Shown: positions 10,363 to 20,040, counted from the stretch's first letter. The stretch is 64,000 nucleotides of DNA from Nematopogon swammerdamellus (GCA_946902875.1 OX336340.1:3369739-3433738); one strand, 5' to 3'. The notes: generated by a model not told the origin, from the sequence alone. Numbers and translations are program-made.

Positions 10363-10749
10363 AAAATATTAGGCCTACTATTAAATATTTATTGATGCAG
10401 TACTTACGTCCTCAAAATTCACTGTGGTTTACGAGAAACTTCAATCGGGAGAAACCGATTTTGGTACTGCCGGGTCTTAAGGGGCGAAGGAGAGGATGGG
10501 TGGGAGAGGGGAAGTGCGGCTGTCCGGTTCGTAACAATAGGGCGCTAATTGCCAAGTCCCCGTCAGTTTCCAGTTACCCGAGCGCACGGAAAAATGGTCG
10601 ACCCGTTGCACCGGGTGGTAACAAAATACTCGGCTGCGAGGGAGGTTTTATAAAAGCTGTGAGAAGGGAAGGTAAAAAGATATTAAAGTGATGCGAAAAT
10701 AAATTGAGCACTGTATTACGTAGCCGTTTTCTTTGCGAAATGTGTGCAA
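10363..10749. other. Unrecognised stretch
   Basis: A 99-codon frame at 10392-10691 shows no known motif. No repeat recognised. Confidence 0.4.
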
Positions 10750-11015
10750 GTTTTTTTTTATTTAATCCGAACTGGGTGGCTGTGCTCGAGGTCGAACCGC
10801 CAGGACCAGTAATCGACCCCGAGGTGGTGTCACTCCGGCTTGCAGGCGGACTAATGTCGCTGGGGAATAATGGCTTTTTACCGGCGATTTAATAAATTAC
10901 TCAAATATATTTTTTATTTTATCTTTAGGGGGAGTTCGCCCCAAGATTAGTAGATTTCAGGAGTAGGGCAAGATATTCCCCGGAAGCCCAATCCACACCT
11001 TTGCAGTGCAACACA
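10750..11015 (-). pseudogene. LINE ORF2 C-terminus, interrupted
   Basis: Minus strand encodes GLPGNILPYS, then is interrupted by about 55 bp of AT-rich DNA and resumes with 'cagcgacattagtccgcctg'. The same lineage is at 30799-30995. The 3' end 'cagccacccagttcggatt' plus an A-run resembles the SINE-2 tail. Confidence 0.65.
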
Positions 11016-11181
11016 TAAGAACTTCGAACGTTTAGTTAGAGAACAGCGCAGTTTCGTGAAAATTGCTGTGACCGCACATTCACACATACTGCTTGGACTC
11101 TAATCGTTAGAGCTGGATAAATACGGAAAATTGTGACAAGTTCGAATACAGTTTTACTGCTATATTAATCATCTCCTACGG

Positions 11182-11201
11182 AGCGGCCGATATCGGCCGC
11201 T
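11182..11201. repeat. Perfect 20-bp GC-rich palindrome
   Basis: AGCGGCCGATATCGGCCGCT is fully self-complementary. Confidence 0.9.
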
Positions 11202-11235
11202 TTATACATTAATGATCAATAAACAAAAGAGCCGG

Positions 11236-11643
11236 GTGGTGGGTGGCCGAGTGGTTTGGGCATCGGCTTCTCGTGCGGGAGGTCCGAGGTTCGAATCCGG
11301 TCGGCGTGTACCAATGAGTTTTTTCTGACGAAAAAATTTACGTGCATACCTTCACCTGCTGCTTCACCGTTCGGAACCGGTGTACAACTGTAGGTCCCTT
11401 CCCTTGCCCCTTACTAGGTGGTAGGCTCGAATTGTAGCCGACTGGGTTGGTACCACCGTACAGGATGTAAGATGGCTGCATAGCAACCTCAGTTGTGTTC
11501 TCCTCTAGTCCAGTATAGCCAGCAATCCAGCAAAGTCTCCGGTATGGCACCTATCTTCTCGGAGGTGATATTGGCTAGTCAGAGCATGTGCTTTGGCCCC
11601 TCTGACTCAGCCACACATACCGGATTACATAAAAAAAAAAAAA
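11236..11643 (+). mobile_element. SINE-2 full-length reference copy
   Basis: Class-II-tRNA-like head: A box 'tggccgagtggttt' (11244-11257) and B box 'ggttcgaatcc' (11288-11298), 31 nt apart. Then a unique linker, 'gtaggtcccttcccttgccc', 'ggtggtaggctc', 'ggttggtaccaccgta', 'ggtatggcacctatcttctc' and 'accggattacat' plus a 14-nt A-run. All modules are intact, suggesting a fairly recent insertion. Confidence 0.92.
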
Positions 11644-11880
11644 GAGCGACAAAACTTCGAATATTTTGCTAATAAACGCTCGGTTAAAAAAATTGTTTTG
11701 CTAAAAAGAAAAAAAAGTAAACTAAAAACAAATCCGTCACCAGCAAAGTGTAAGCGAGTGATTAATCAATGTTTATCTCAATCTTCTTCCGATCTGCTCC
11801 CGATGCCTAATAAAAAAGTTTTGCTCGACAGCGGCAACCACTGAGCACTGAGCCTAAAGACCACACGTCAGCGCGCCATA

Positions 11881-12241
11881 TTTTTTTTTTTATGGAAACT
11901 GACACGGTTGGCTACATCACCTACAACGTCCGTGTTGTCAGCCCATAACACCGAGTGAACTAGGTGCCATGTCAGCGCTTCCCCCTTTGATCGTGCCGGC
12001 TACACTCTACTGGTCGGAAAACACAAACTATTTACATAGCCGTTTGGACCGACGTTTCATTCAGTGCGGTGGTACCAACCCGGGCGGGTTAAACCCTACC
12101 ACCAAGTAAGATTAGGAGGGAAGGGACCTACAGTTTTACGAGGAATCCGAACCTCGGTCAGCCTCCAACGGTCAGCGGTCACCCATCCAAGTACTGACCG
12201 CACCCAGCGTTGCTTAACATTCAATGCGACAGTTGCCTGTC
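11881..12241 (-). mobile_element. SINE-1 copy, 5'-truncated
   Basis: Tail, body, B box and 5S-like segment are present. The copy ends at 'gcgacagttgcctgtct', so the tRNA A box is missing. Confidence 0.88.
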
Positions 12242-12450
12242 TAAATACTCCCGTCCTCCCGTGCCTCCTGTCTAAATACTCTTGTGCGCTGAAAGCACAT
12301 AATTATAAACTCACTTAAGAGCAGACAGAGGTTGGTCACGTGACAACAAGGTAGGTATTTGGCTGTCTCTGCTCGCCGCGCGCACTCCCCGCCAACGCAA
12401 GAGGGAAAGCTGCACGCTCTCAGCTAATATACCTACAAATTACTTAAAAA

Positions 12451-12915
12451 GTTAAATTACAAATTAAAAAACCCCCGACCCTTAAAAACCCCAACCCTTA
12501 AAAAGCCAAAAATAATTTCCGTTTACTTACTTAAAGGAGTCGGGAGACCGCTAAGTAAATTCCCGCGCAGCTCTGAGTTTTTATATTTTATTTACTTAGC
12601 GGTCCCCCGACTCCTTTAAGTAAGTAAACGGAAATTATTTTTGGCTTTTTAAGGGTTGGGGTTTTCAAGGGTCGGGGGTTTTTTAAATTTGTAATTTAAC
12701 TTTTATTTCAAGCTTTTTTAAAAAAACCGCATGAAAATCGGTTCACATTTTAAGATAATTATTTTTTTTATTACTTAATTCCTTAATTACTTGATTACTT
12801 GATTACAAACATAGCTAAGAACCATCCCGATTAAACAAGCTTCCTAATAAAAAAAAACCGCATCCAAATCGGTCCATCCGTTTGGGAGCTACGATGCCAC
12901 AGACAGACACACACA

Positions 12916-12952
<37 letters not shown>

Positions 12953-12993
12953 AACTTATAACACCCCTCCGTTTTTTTCGTCGGGGGTTAAAA
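12451..12993 (+). mobile_element. Rep-K element with long hairpin
   Basis: Begins with a 110-bp-arm hairpin (arms 12451-12560 and 12590-12700, only about three differences, 29-nt loop). It continues with 'aaccgcatgaaaatcggttc', 'aaccgcatccaaatcggtcc', 'gggagctacgatgccacaga', a (CA)n run and ends 'cgtcgggggttaaaa'. Other copies: 34109-34860, 43690-44221 with 49456-49530, and 63858-64000. No coding capacity; class unknown. Confidence 0.8.
12901..12949 (+). repeat. (CA)n microsatellite
   Basis: ACAC dinucleotide run inside Rep-K, with one interruption near its start. Confidence 0.9.
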
Positions 12994-13343
12994 ATTGTCT
13001 TTCGGGACTTATGTTTTCCCGACCCCTAAACCTTATCCGATTTGTACAATTATTTTTTTGTTGTGATTATGACAGTCCAATCTACGCATCTTTCTTTTTT
13101 CATATCCAAATTAATGATTGAATAAAGCTTAATGAACTTCGTGACTTCGACAAATTAAAAATTCAATTTTTTTCGTTAAAAAAACAATTTTTAACTCGCG
13201 CGTCGTATATTTAATCTAAGATTCGACTATCCTTATTACAAGAAAAAAATATTATAAAAATCAGTCAATGTTTAGGGGCTGGGAAAACATAAACCCCGAA
13301 AGACGATTTTGTATGGAGAAAAATAGTCACGTGACTAACCTCT

Positions 13344-13638
13344 AGAATAGCCCCACTGCATCTCTCCCCGTGTATGTCGTAAAAGGCGACTAATATTATT
13401 AATTATATTATTATTACTAGGTGGTAGAATTTAACCCGCCCGGGTTGGTACCACCGCACTGAATGAAAGGTCGGTCGAAACGGCTATGTAAATGGTTTGT
13501 GTTTTCCGTCCAGTTCAGTGTAGCCGGCACGACCGAAGGGAAGCACTGACGTGGCACCAAGTTCATCCGGTGTTATGGGCTGACATCACGGATGTTGTAG
13601 GTGATGTAGCCAACCGTGTCAGTCTCCATAAAAAAAAA
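13344..13638 (+). mobile_element. SINE-3 copy
   Basis: Head 'gaatagccccactgcatctc' and 'gtcgtaaaaggcgactaa', a short AT-rich expansion, then 'ctaggtggtaga', full SINE-1-type body, tail 'gtgtcagtctccat' and A-run. No tRNA or 5S module. Confidence 0.88.
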
Positions 13639-13731
13639 CCTCTGTCTACCCCCCTTGACTCTCCGCTGCCGCCCGGGATGGGCTTCACTGTTCGCACACT
13701 CGTTTTCAATATTGCAAAGACGATATGGATC

Positions 13732-14064
13732 GTGTGGGGCCATGCAGTACTTAAAAAGAATAGCCCCACTGCATCTCTCCCCGTGCATGTCGTAAAAGGC
13801 GACTAAGGGATAAGGACAAGATGCCGTGAATAAGGGTGAGTGACAGGTTAGCCACCTGTCACCCTGGCACGGTCCTTCCACCAAGTCGTGCAGCAGGTGG
13901 GTCTTCGTGCCTTACTTGCTGCTTGATCGACTGAATCTTGTTCGAATACTTTGCGAAACGTGGTGGTCAGTGTTGTGCTGTGATCTACAAGAGTACTTGT
14001 AGTACAACACCGACTTCCCTGCTTGCTCAGATTGTCGGGATAAAGCGTGCGGTGTGCAGGCATG
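13732..14064 (+). mobile_element. Rep-D copy
   Basis: 'cgtgtggggccatgcagtac', 'gtcgtaaaaggcgactaagg', conserved hairpin 'gtgttgtgctg...tagtacaacac', ending 'gcgtgcggtgtgcagg' without a (TGTA)n tail. Confidence 0.82.
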
Positions 14065-14241
14065 TTGAGTCTTGAGGCTCAGTGATCAGCGGCGAGACCT
14101 CCCCCGACAACGCCCCGCACGAGGGAGGAACCGATACATGAATAAGTAATAAGCTTACAGAGGGAAACTTGGAAAGAATGTAATGAAAATAAAGTGCGCT
14201 TAACGTCGCACTGTGTGGGTGTTTATATTTTTTTCTTCTTC

Positions 14242-14496
14242 TGCAAGTAATCTTGTAAATTACAGCACAACACGACCATCACGTATTAGGACAAGATAAC
14301 TATCAAGCAGCATGTAAGGCACGAGGATCTACCTGCTGCGTGACTCGGTGGAAGGACCGTGCCAAGGTGAGAGGTGGCAATCCTGTCGCCCTTTAGCACG
14401 GCACATTGTCCTTACCTCTTAGACGCCTTTTACGACATGCACGCACGGGGAGAGATGCAGTGAAGCTATTATTTTTAAGACCGTCCCAACACAGTA
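14242..14496 (-). mobile_element. Rep-D copy, truncated
   Basis: Minus strand has the Rep-D head (diverged) and middle; the distal hairpin arm and tail are missing. Confidence 0.75.
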
Positions 14497-14566
14497 TAAA
14501 ATGTAATTAAGAAATATTTGCATGCTGGAAAGGCTAGTACCGTATGCTTACGTACTGTATTATATA

Positions 14567-14992
14567 CTAGCTTTAGCCCGCGGCTTCGCTCGCGTAAAAT
14601 CCGTATTTAAAAAGAAAAAAGTAAGTAAGCCCGCTACCGTACCTTTATTTCGGCGCGCGGATCAATTCGATTTGTATGAGACCCTTAGCGTAACCGGAAC
14701 TGAATTTTATTTAGCCTATCCTGCATCACGTCTAGTTAAATGTGTTAGTACTAAATTTCATCGAATTTTCATGATCGTTATGGAGGAACATAATATGTTC
14801 CTCCATAACGATCATGAAAATTCGATGTTTAAATATTATATACATACAGAAAATATTTCAAAAAATTGTCATATTTAGTTTTAGTATCATACATAGAGTC
14901 TACAAACGCGGTATCACATAAAACAAAGTAACTTACTCCATAACAATCCCTTACATATTTATTATTAGTATTACATATATTGATATATTGAT
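14567..14992 (-). mobile_element. Helitron-like element with internal palindrome
   Basis: CTAG|T 3' end with 'cgcgagcgaagccgcggg'. The interior matches 4226-4615 but carries a 69-bp palindrome at 14759-14827. The 5' end near 'tattgattacgg' is diverged. Confidence 0.65.
14759..14827. repeat. Perfect 34-bp-arm palindrome
   Basis: Left arm 'catcgaattttcatgatcgt...gaacata' and right arm its exact reverse complement, separated by one A. It reads as an inverted duplication of Helitron interior sequence. Confidence 0.92.
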
Positions 14993-15420
14993 TACGGTGG
15001 CGGAAACTTCACCTATCCAGTTATGTGTTCATCATGCTCCAACTTCGAAAGACAAAATTCTCATTCGCGAAGCGATCTACTGTCGCAGGAAGGCATCATA
15101 AAAATATTGTAAAACTCCCTAATGGGAGGTAAACTGAGGCTGCCTGCCGCAATATTTCATCAAGGAAAAAGGTGCGCGTGCTCTTAAAGGCTTTACGGCA
15201 CTTTTACTGCTGTTTTGAGGACGGCAGAGCAAAATTAAAAGACTGCGTCGTTACGCCGCCGCCGCTGGCTCTTCGATTCGCTTAAGCACTTTTGGAGTTG
15301 AAATTTATTGCAATCGTCTTAACGATACCATTTTGGTTCGTTCGATTCCGCCGGAGTCTTTAGAGAATAATCGTTTATGTAACTCAAGTCTTGACATAAA
15401 TTGTCTTTAATTGATATAAA
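14993..15420. other. Unrecognised stretch
   Basis: No coding or repeat signal recognised. Confidence 0.4.
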
Positions 15421-15504
15421 TATATTCAAATTCAAATCGTTTATTTATTCAGGCACTTGTCCCATTGCACGTACAACACATTCAAATACAAATTTGAATG
15501 TGTT
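15421..15504 (-). mobile_element. LINE 3' tail plus short palindrome
   Basis: Minus strand 'ctgaataaataaacgatttg' then (AATTTG)n-like ending. Within it, 15477-15504 'acacattcaaat' and 'atttgaatgtgt' form a 12-bp-arm hairpin. Confidence 0.5.
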
Positions 15505-15833
15505 GGTCGGTCGGTCGCATTTTGGGTTTGTGAAAAGCATTTTTCGATTTAGGGATCCGTTTGCGAATTATTAAGCTTTTAAGTGCTAATTTTTGCCAGC
15601 TAAAGGGTTGTTATTAGATATGTGAACAAATTCACAGCAGTAGTATATATATCGAAATTAAAAGGAAAACTATCACAGCTTAAAGTAGGATGTACAGGTT
15701 GACGAGTAATAGTCGACCAACTTATAAAATGTACGGACGACAGCCATCATTTCACTGTTGAAGAACTTTTTCAAATTAACATTCATTTATTTCCCCTACA
15801 CAATTATACAAATAATCAAATAATTTATTTTGA

Positions 15834-15923
15834 TAGGGTTCCTTCTAAGTCCGCATATTGTGACGGGCAACTACGGAACCCTACACTGCGCGTGGCCCGA
15901 TATGCACTTGGCCGGTTTTTTTT
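15834..15923 (+). mobile_element. Rep-N, internally deleted
   Basis: 'tagggttccttctaagtccg' is joined after ~35 bp to 'tacggaaccctac' and 'cttggccggttttttt', so both ends are present without the middle. Confidence 0.6.
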
Positions 15924-17137
15924 ATAATCCGGTTCGATTGCACTCACAAAGAAGAGCCGGCAAGAAACTTCGCAGGGTTATTTTAACTTCTTCGATTACA
16001 ATACTTTGTGACTAGCTACGCAATAGACACCGCTTACAGTGTTAAGATAAAGTTTGAGAGCTAGAATAACTATAATTTAAGCTTGATAATTCTGACCACA
16101 TAAAATCGAAATTAAAAGTTAAAGTATAAATAAAATCAAGTGTATAGAGCCATTGTCAGAATTATTGTTACATCTGCAATGCGTAGCGTGAACCATTCTA
16201 GTATCGAGCACCAAAAATGCCGAAAACAAATTGTTTCATTCTATTAAATCTATCCAAAGGGAAACAGGAATCGGGCATTATTATTTTGTGAAAAACAGTT
16301 TCCTCGTTGTTGTTTTTTTTTTTTAAATCTCGTTCCATCCGAAACTGGCTGAGTCCGCAGGGCCTGCCTCGGGGGCCCATTTCCGAAAATATTTTTGTCG
16401 CAGTCGGAATCGTTTCGAATTTTTCACCCGCCGCCGCTGGTGGATCGCGCGATATAAATTCGGGTCTAAAACGATAAAAAAGGTATGGACGCCGGACTGT
16501 CAAATGCTTGTATGAGAACTAGCGTCGCCGAGTTGCGGGGAGCGGAGTGTACTTACCGATGATAAGATATTCCACTATTGTGCACACTAAACTTGGTTGT
16601 AGTGTTTTACACGTAAACACAGAGCATGCGGGCATTTTAAACAGGTTTTTGCGAACACAGCCGATCACAGACTGACGGGCCAGCGCGCGACCGTCCAATG
16701 AAACAAGTATGCTTTTACTTATATCGTGTTACGCTGGCGAGGATAGGGTTCGGGGTCCATACCTTTTTTATCGTTCTAGATTCGGGTATTGCGTAAGGGG
16801 TTCGTTCTCCGCCTCCACAGCGCCCGTGAATAAGTAATGCGGGAGAGCTCGGCGTGATTTCTTATTTAGGTACTATCGGAGGCGCGGGGGTTAACGTTTA
16901 TCGACCATCTGTTAAAAGTCGCTCGTGTACGATGCCACATGTTAATATATTATTTTGTTTGCTAACTTATTTTCCCTTTCGTATTTTCCTTTTATTTGTA
17001 AAAAGGTTATCTGTTTATAGCGCTGTATAGCCCACAGATCGGAGATCTTTTGGCTAGATGTGACGATGAAGGATCTACCTGCTAATCTACAAATTACGAT
17101 GCTTTAGTTAGTTATATCGATTTTAAGGGCCGATTAT
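15924..17137. other. Unrecognised stretch with an inverted repeat
   Basis: No gene recognised. Includes the inverted pair 16459-16490 / 16755-16780 (see findings) and a GC-rich zone 16330-16900. Confidence 0.45.
16459..16780. repeat. Inverted-repeat pair, possible TIR element
   Basis: 'acgataaaaaaggtatggac' at 16471-16490 is the reverse complement of 'gtccatacctttttta...' starting 16755; about 25 of 26 bases pair. The spacer is ~265 bp. No target duplication seen. Confidence 0.55.
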
Positions 17138-17160
17138 TTTTTATGTAATCCGGTATAGGT
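17138..17160 (-). mobile_element. SINE-2 3' end scrap
   Basis: 'tttttatgtaatccggtata' is the reverse complement of the SINE-2 terminal motif, fused directly to a SINE-1. Confidence 0.6.
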
Positions 17161-17168
17161 GCATACCT

Positions 17169-17449
17169 GGAGGCTGACCGCGGTTCGGATTCCACGTTAA
17201 ACTGTAGGTCCCTTCCCTTCTTACCTTACTAGGTGGTAGGGTTTATCCCGGCCGGGTTGATACCACCGCACTGAGCGAAACGTCGGTCGAAACGGCTATG
17301 TAAATAGGTCGTATTTTCCGTCCAGTTCAGTGTGGCCGACATGAAATGAAGGGAAGCACTGACGTGGCACCTAGTTCACCCGGTGTTATGGACTGATATC
17401 ACGGATGTTGTAGGTGATGTAGCCAACCGTGTCAGTTTTCATTAAAAAA
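17169..17449 (+). mobile_element. SINE-1 copy, head-truncated
   Basis: Starts just upstream of the B box ('gaccgcggttcggattcc'), then body and tail ending 'gtgtcagttttcatt' plus A-run. Confidence 0.88.
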
Positions 17450-17488
17450 CAGAATGAAAGAAAAACACTTTTTTTTCGTCGGTTCGCG

Positions 17489-17517
17489 ATTACCGACTCG
17501 CACTTGACCGGTTTTTT
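17489..17517 (+). mobile_element. Rep-N 3' end scrap
   Basis: 'ccgactcgcacttgaccggt' plus T-run is the Rep-N terminus. Confidence 0.55.
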
Positions 17518-17877
17518 GTAGTACGCTTTCTTAGACTTCATAGGTATTTGTCACAGACCATTTGTCTATCTATCCGAGAGATACCGAACCACTGAAGCTA
17601 CAGACCTATTAAATTATAGGTACCTTACCTTTCAAAAGCCAGCGATGCAGAAATCAATCAAGTGCGATATCAAACGAAAGCTTGTGCTTGTGAAGTCCCT
17701 TGTCAGCTCTACATTATGTTATCATCTCTCCTCTTATCTACTAATATGAACGTTTGTCTGTCTGTCTATCGGGAACGGTTAAACTCGACAAATGCGGAAC
17801 CCATTTACATGCTGTTATCAACTTATCACTTATACTGACATAATATCTCGGGATGGTTATAAGCTGTCTAACTTCAT
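17518..17877. other. Unrecognised stretch
   Basis: Nothing recognised except 'ctactaatatgaacgtttgt' plus (CTGT)n at 17739-17770, a common repeat-start pattern. Confidence 0.4.
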
Positions 17878-17955
17878 GATTTATTTATTTATTTATTAGA
17901 AAACAGACAGCCTAATGACAAACAGATAAAGCATAAATTGTACATACATTGACGT
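17878..17955 (-). mobile_element. LINE 3' tail
   Basis: Minus strand ends in (AATA)n after 'tctgttttct', a typical LINE tail; no coding part. Confidence 0.4.
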
Positions 17956-18050
17956 CTGGCCATTTTTTGTTTCCCTGATAAGGCTATAGTTTAGTGGGAT
18001 CAGCGTGTGTGTGTGTGTAATGTAATGAAATGAGTGTCAATGCAGTGTAG

Positions 18051-18362
18051 TCACAGAGCATCAAATGCGCGCGTCCGCCCCTACTAGAGGCGCCCTGAGC
18101 GCGATTTCTCTACAATGGCGTTGAAGCCTGTGGGCGTGGCCTATGACTTACATGTGTGTTGTGCGTGTGCATTTGTTTTGTGCGTGTGCATTTGTTTTGT
18201 GCGTGTGCCTAACTTTGATCCTCTTTGTGTTTAGTGTCGATACTAGCACACACACACATACGAAGCGCTAGCAGCTCAGCGTACGGTTATTGGGTTTCAA
18301 ATATCATCGCTTAGGGCGCCTCTAGTAGGGGGCGCGGGCGGTAGGTATTTGATGCTCTGTGA
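18051..18362. mobile_element. TIR (MITE-like) element
   Basis: 'tcacagagcatcaaat...ctactagaggcgccct' (18051-18100) is inverted at 18309-18362. Both flanks carry 'gtgtag', possibly a duplicated target, but the site is in a GTGTA microsatellite. The spacer holds a tandem 'gtgcatttgttttgtgcgt'. Confidence 0.7.
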
Positions 18363-18466
18363 GTGTAGTGTTGTGTAATGTAGTGTAGTGTAGCGTAATG
18401 TTTTGTGGTGGTTGTGTAGTGTATTGTAGTGTAGTGTAGTGTAGTGTAGTGTAGTGTAGAGTAGAT
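18363..18466 (+). repeat. (GTGTA)n-type microsatellite
   Basis: Imperfect 'gtagtgta' run; the open frames over it are artefacts. Confidence 0.9.
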
Positions 18467-18472
18467 TCATGT

Positions 18473-18726
18473 CGGGCAGGTACTTAAAAAGAATAGCTGC
18501 AGTGCATCTCTCCCCGTGCATGTCTTAAAAGGCGACAAACCGGCCACCTCTCACCTTGGCACGGTCCTTCCGCCGAGTCACGCAGCAGGTGGGTCCTCGT
18601 GCCTTACTTACTGCTTGATAGATATCTTGCCCGTATATTTTGAAAGACGTGGCGGTCGGTGTTGTGGTGTGATTTAACAGAGTCCTTGCAGCACAACACC
18701 GACTAGTCTGCGTAGTATGCATACAT
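18473..18726 (+). mobile_element. Rep-D copy, internally deleted
   Basis: Head 'gaatagctgcagtgcatctc', then a deletion into 'aaccggccacctctcacctt', and the hairpin 'gtgttgtggtg...cagcacaacac'. Confidence 0.78.
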
Positions 18727-18821
18727 TTTATATGACATAATAATTGTTAAAATATCTAATATCGTAGATGGAATAGATCTTTTGCTCTGTGGTAACAATA
18801 CATATTTTTATTTATTTACTA

Positions 18822-19128
18822 GGGTGAACTAGGTGCCATATATGTCAGTGCTTACCTTCGGTCGTGCCGGCTACACTGAACTGGACGGAAAACACAAACT
18901 ATTTACATAGCCGTTTCGGCCGACCTTTCATTCAGTGCGGTGGTATCAACCCGGGCGGGTTGAACCTAGTAAGGTAAGAAAGGAAGAGACCTACAGTTTT
19001 ACGTGGAATCCGAACAACGGTCAGCCTCCAACGGTCGAGCGGTCACCCATTCAAGCACTGACCGGCTCAGCGTTGCTTAACCATCAATAGCGACAGTCGA
19101 CTGTCTGCACCACGGAGCTATCGAGGCA
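18822..19128 (-). mobile_element. SINE-1 copy lacking 3' tail
   Basis: Head ('tcgatagctccgtggtgcag'), 5S-like part and B box are present; the tail beyond 'gggtgaactagg' is missing. Confidence 0.86.
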
Positions 19129-19130
19129 CA

Positions 19131-19188
19131 CAAATGTTCTTGTCAACAGTTAGGTAATTTGGAATTATTCAAATCGCTGGTCTTAGTG
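19131..19188 (+). repeat. Duplicated segment, copy 1 (empty hAT site)
   Basis: 'tgttcttgtcaacagttagg' followed by 'taatttggaattattcaaat' is repeated at 19286-19316 + 19670-19706, where the second copy is split by a hAT-like element. It is a paralogous pre-insertion site. Confidence 0.85.
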
Positions 19189-19224
19189 GTATCGTTTACG
19201 GTGAAAATTCCGTTATTTACTTCC

Positions 19225-19275
19225 GAATTTTTTAAGTTCAAATTTCACGCGAGCGAAGCTGCGGGCAAAAGTTAG
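19225..19275 (+). mobile_element. Helitron-like 3' end fragment
   Basis: 'cacgcgagcgaagctgcggg' then 'caaaagTTAG' followed by T; same terminus as the fuller copies. Confidence 0.5.
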
Positions 19276-19316
19276 TAGAACATGATGTTCTTGTCAACAG
19301 TTAGGTAATTTGGGAT

Positions 19317-19669
19317 CAGTGGTGGGGCATGAACTTAATTAGATGTGGGCAAGATAAATTTTGCGAGGCCCTCTCAATTTTGCCAATACTCAATATATTC
19401 AACAACATCATCAAATCGCAATAATACAGCCACTGTATTGTTACAATATTCACTGCCTCTGTCCTGCTTTCCCATCTTGTGTCGGATAAAGGCTTTATAG
19501 TAAGCTTTAGTTTGCATTTTATTAAGTCTAAACATGTTTACTCGGGTTCTCTTTTAATAGATATAGCTGCATATTTTTCATGAATCAAAGTTGCATGAAC
19601 TTTTGAGGCGCGAGGCCCCTCGGGCCGCGAGGCCGTGGGCCACGTCGCCCACGCCTTGCGCCGCCTCTG
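19317..19669. mobile_element. Non-autonomous hAT-like element
   Basis: Terminal inverted repeats CAGTGGTGGGGCA and (reverse complement of the other end) CAGAGGCGGCGCA fit the hAT style. The flanks are TTTGGGAT and TTTGGAAT, an 8-bp duplication with one difference, the length expected for hAT. The 353-bp interior has no transposase. The empty paralogous site at 19131-19188 confirms the boundaries. Confidence 0.85.
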
Positions 19670-20040
19670 TTTGGAATTATTCAAATAGCATATCTTAGTT
19701 ATTAGTCTCATCAAAGGCGCCCGCCAATACATGACGAGAGGTCTGTATCCCACCCATCTTCCGGAAGCGAGCGAATTAATTGAATAACGTCTGACTAAAC
19801 CTGGCGAGCTCTGAATGTTCTCGCAGATATTAAGATATACATGTACAATCGCGCAGTGAAGCGCAAATGCACTTGTGGAATTATTATTATTTTTTTTTGT
19901 ATGGAAACCGACACGGTTGGCTACATCAGCTACAAAATCCGTGATGTCAGCCCAAAACACCGCGTGAACTAGGTGCCGTGCCAGTGCTTCCCTTCATTAC
20001 ATGTCGGCTACACTGAACTGAACGGGAAACACGAAATATT

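Larger units (their letters stand above)
12327..13343. mobile_element. TIR element (MITE-F) enclosing Rep-K
   Basis: 'agaggttggtcacgtgac' (12327-12344) and 'gtcacgtgactaacctct' (13326-13343) are inverted copies (17/18). Long inner arms pair 12994-13088 with 13212-13307 ('gtctttcgggacttatgttt' against 'aaacataaaccccgaaagac'). The left arm is interrupted by the Rep-K element 12451-12993. A single-arm copy is at 26688-26797. Confidence 0.65.

Noticed and set aside
13492..13884. Overlapping ~100-codon frames on both strands
   Set aside because: They lie on SINE-3 and Rep-D copies; the same peptides recur at every SINE copy.
18297..18521. Frame with repeated HYTTL
   Set aside because: Translation of the GTGTA microsatellite.
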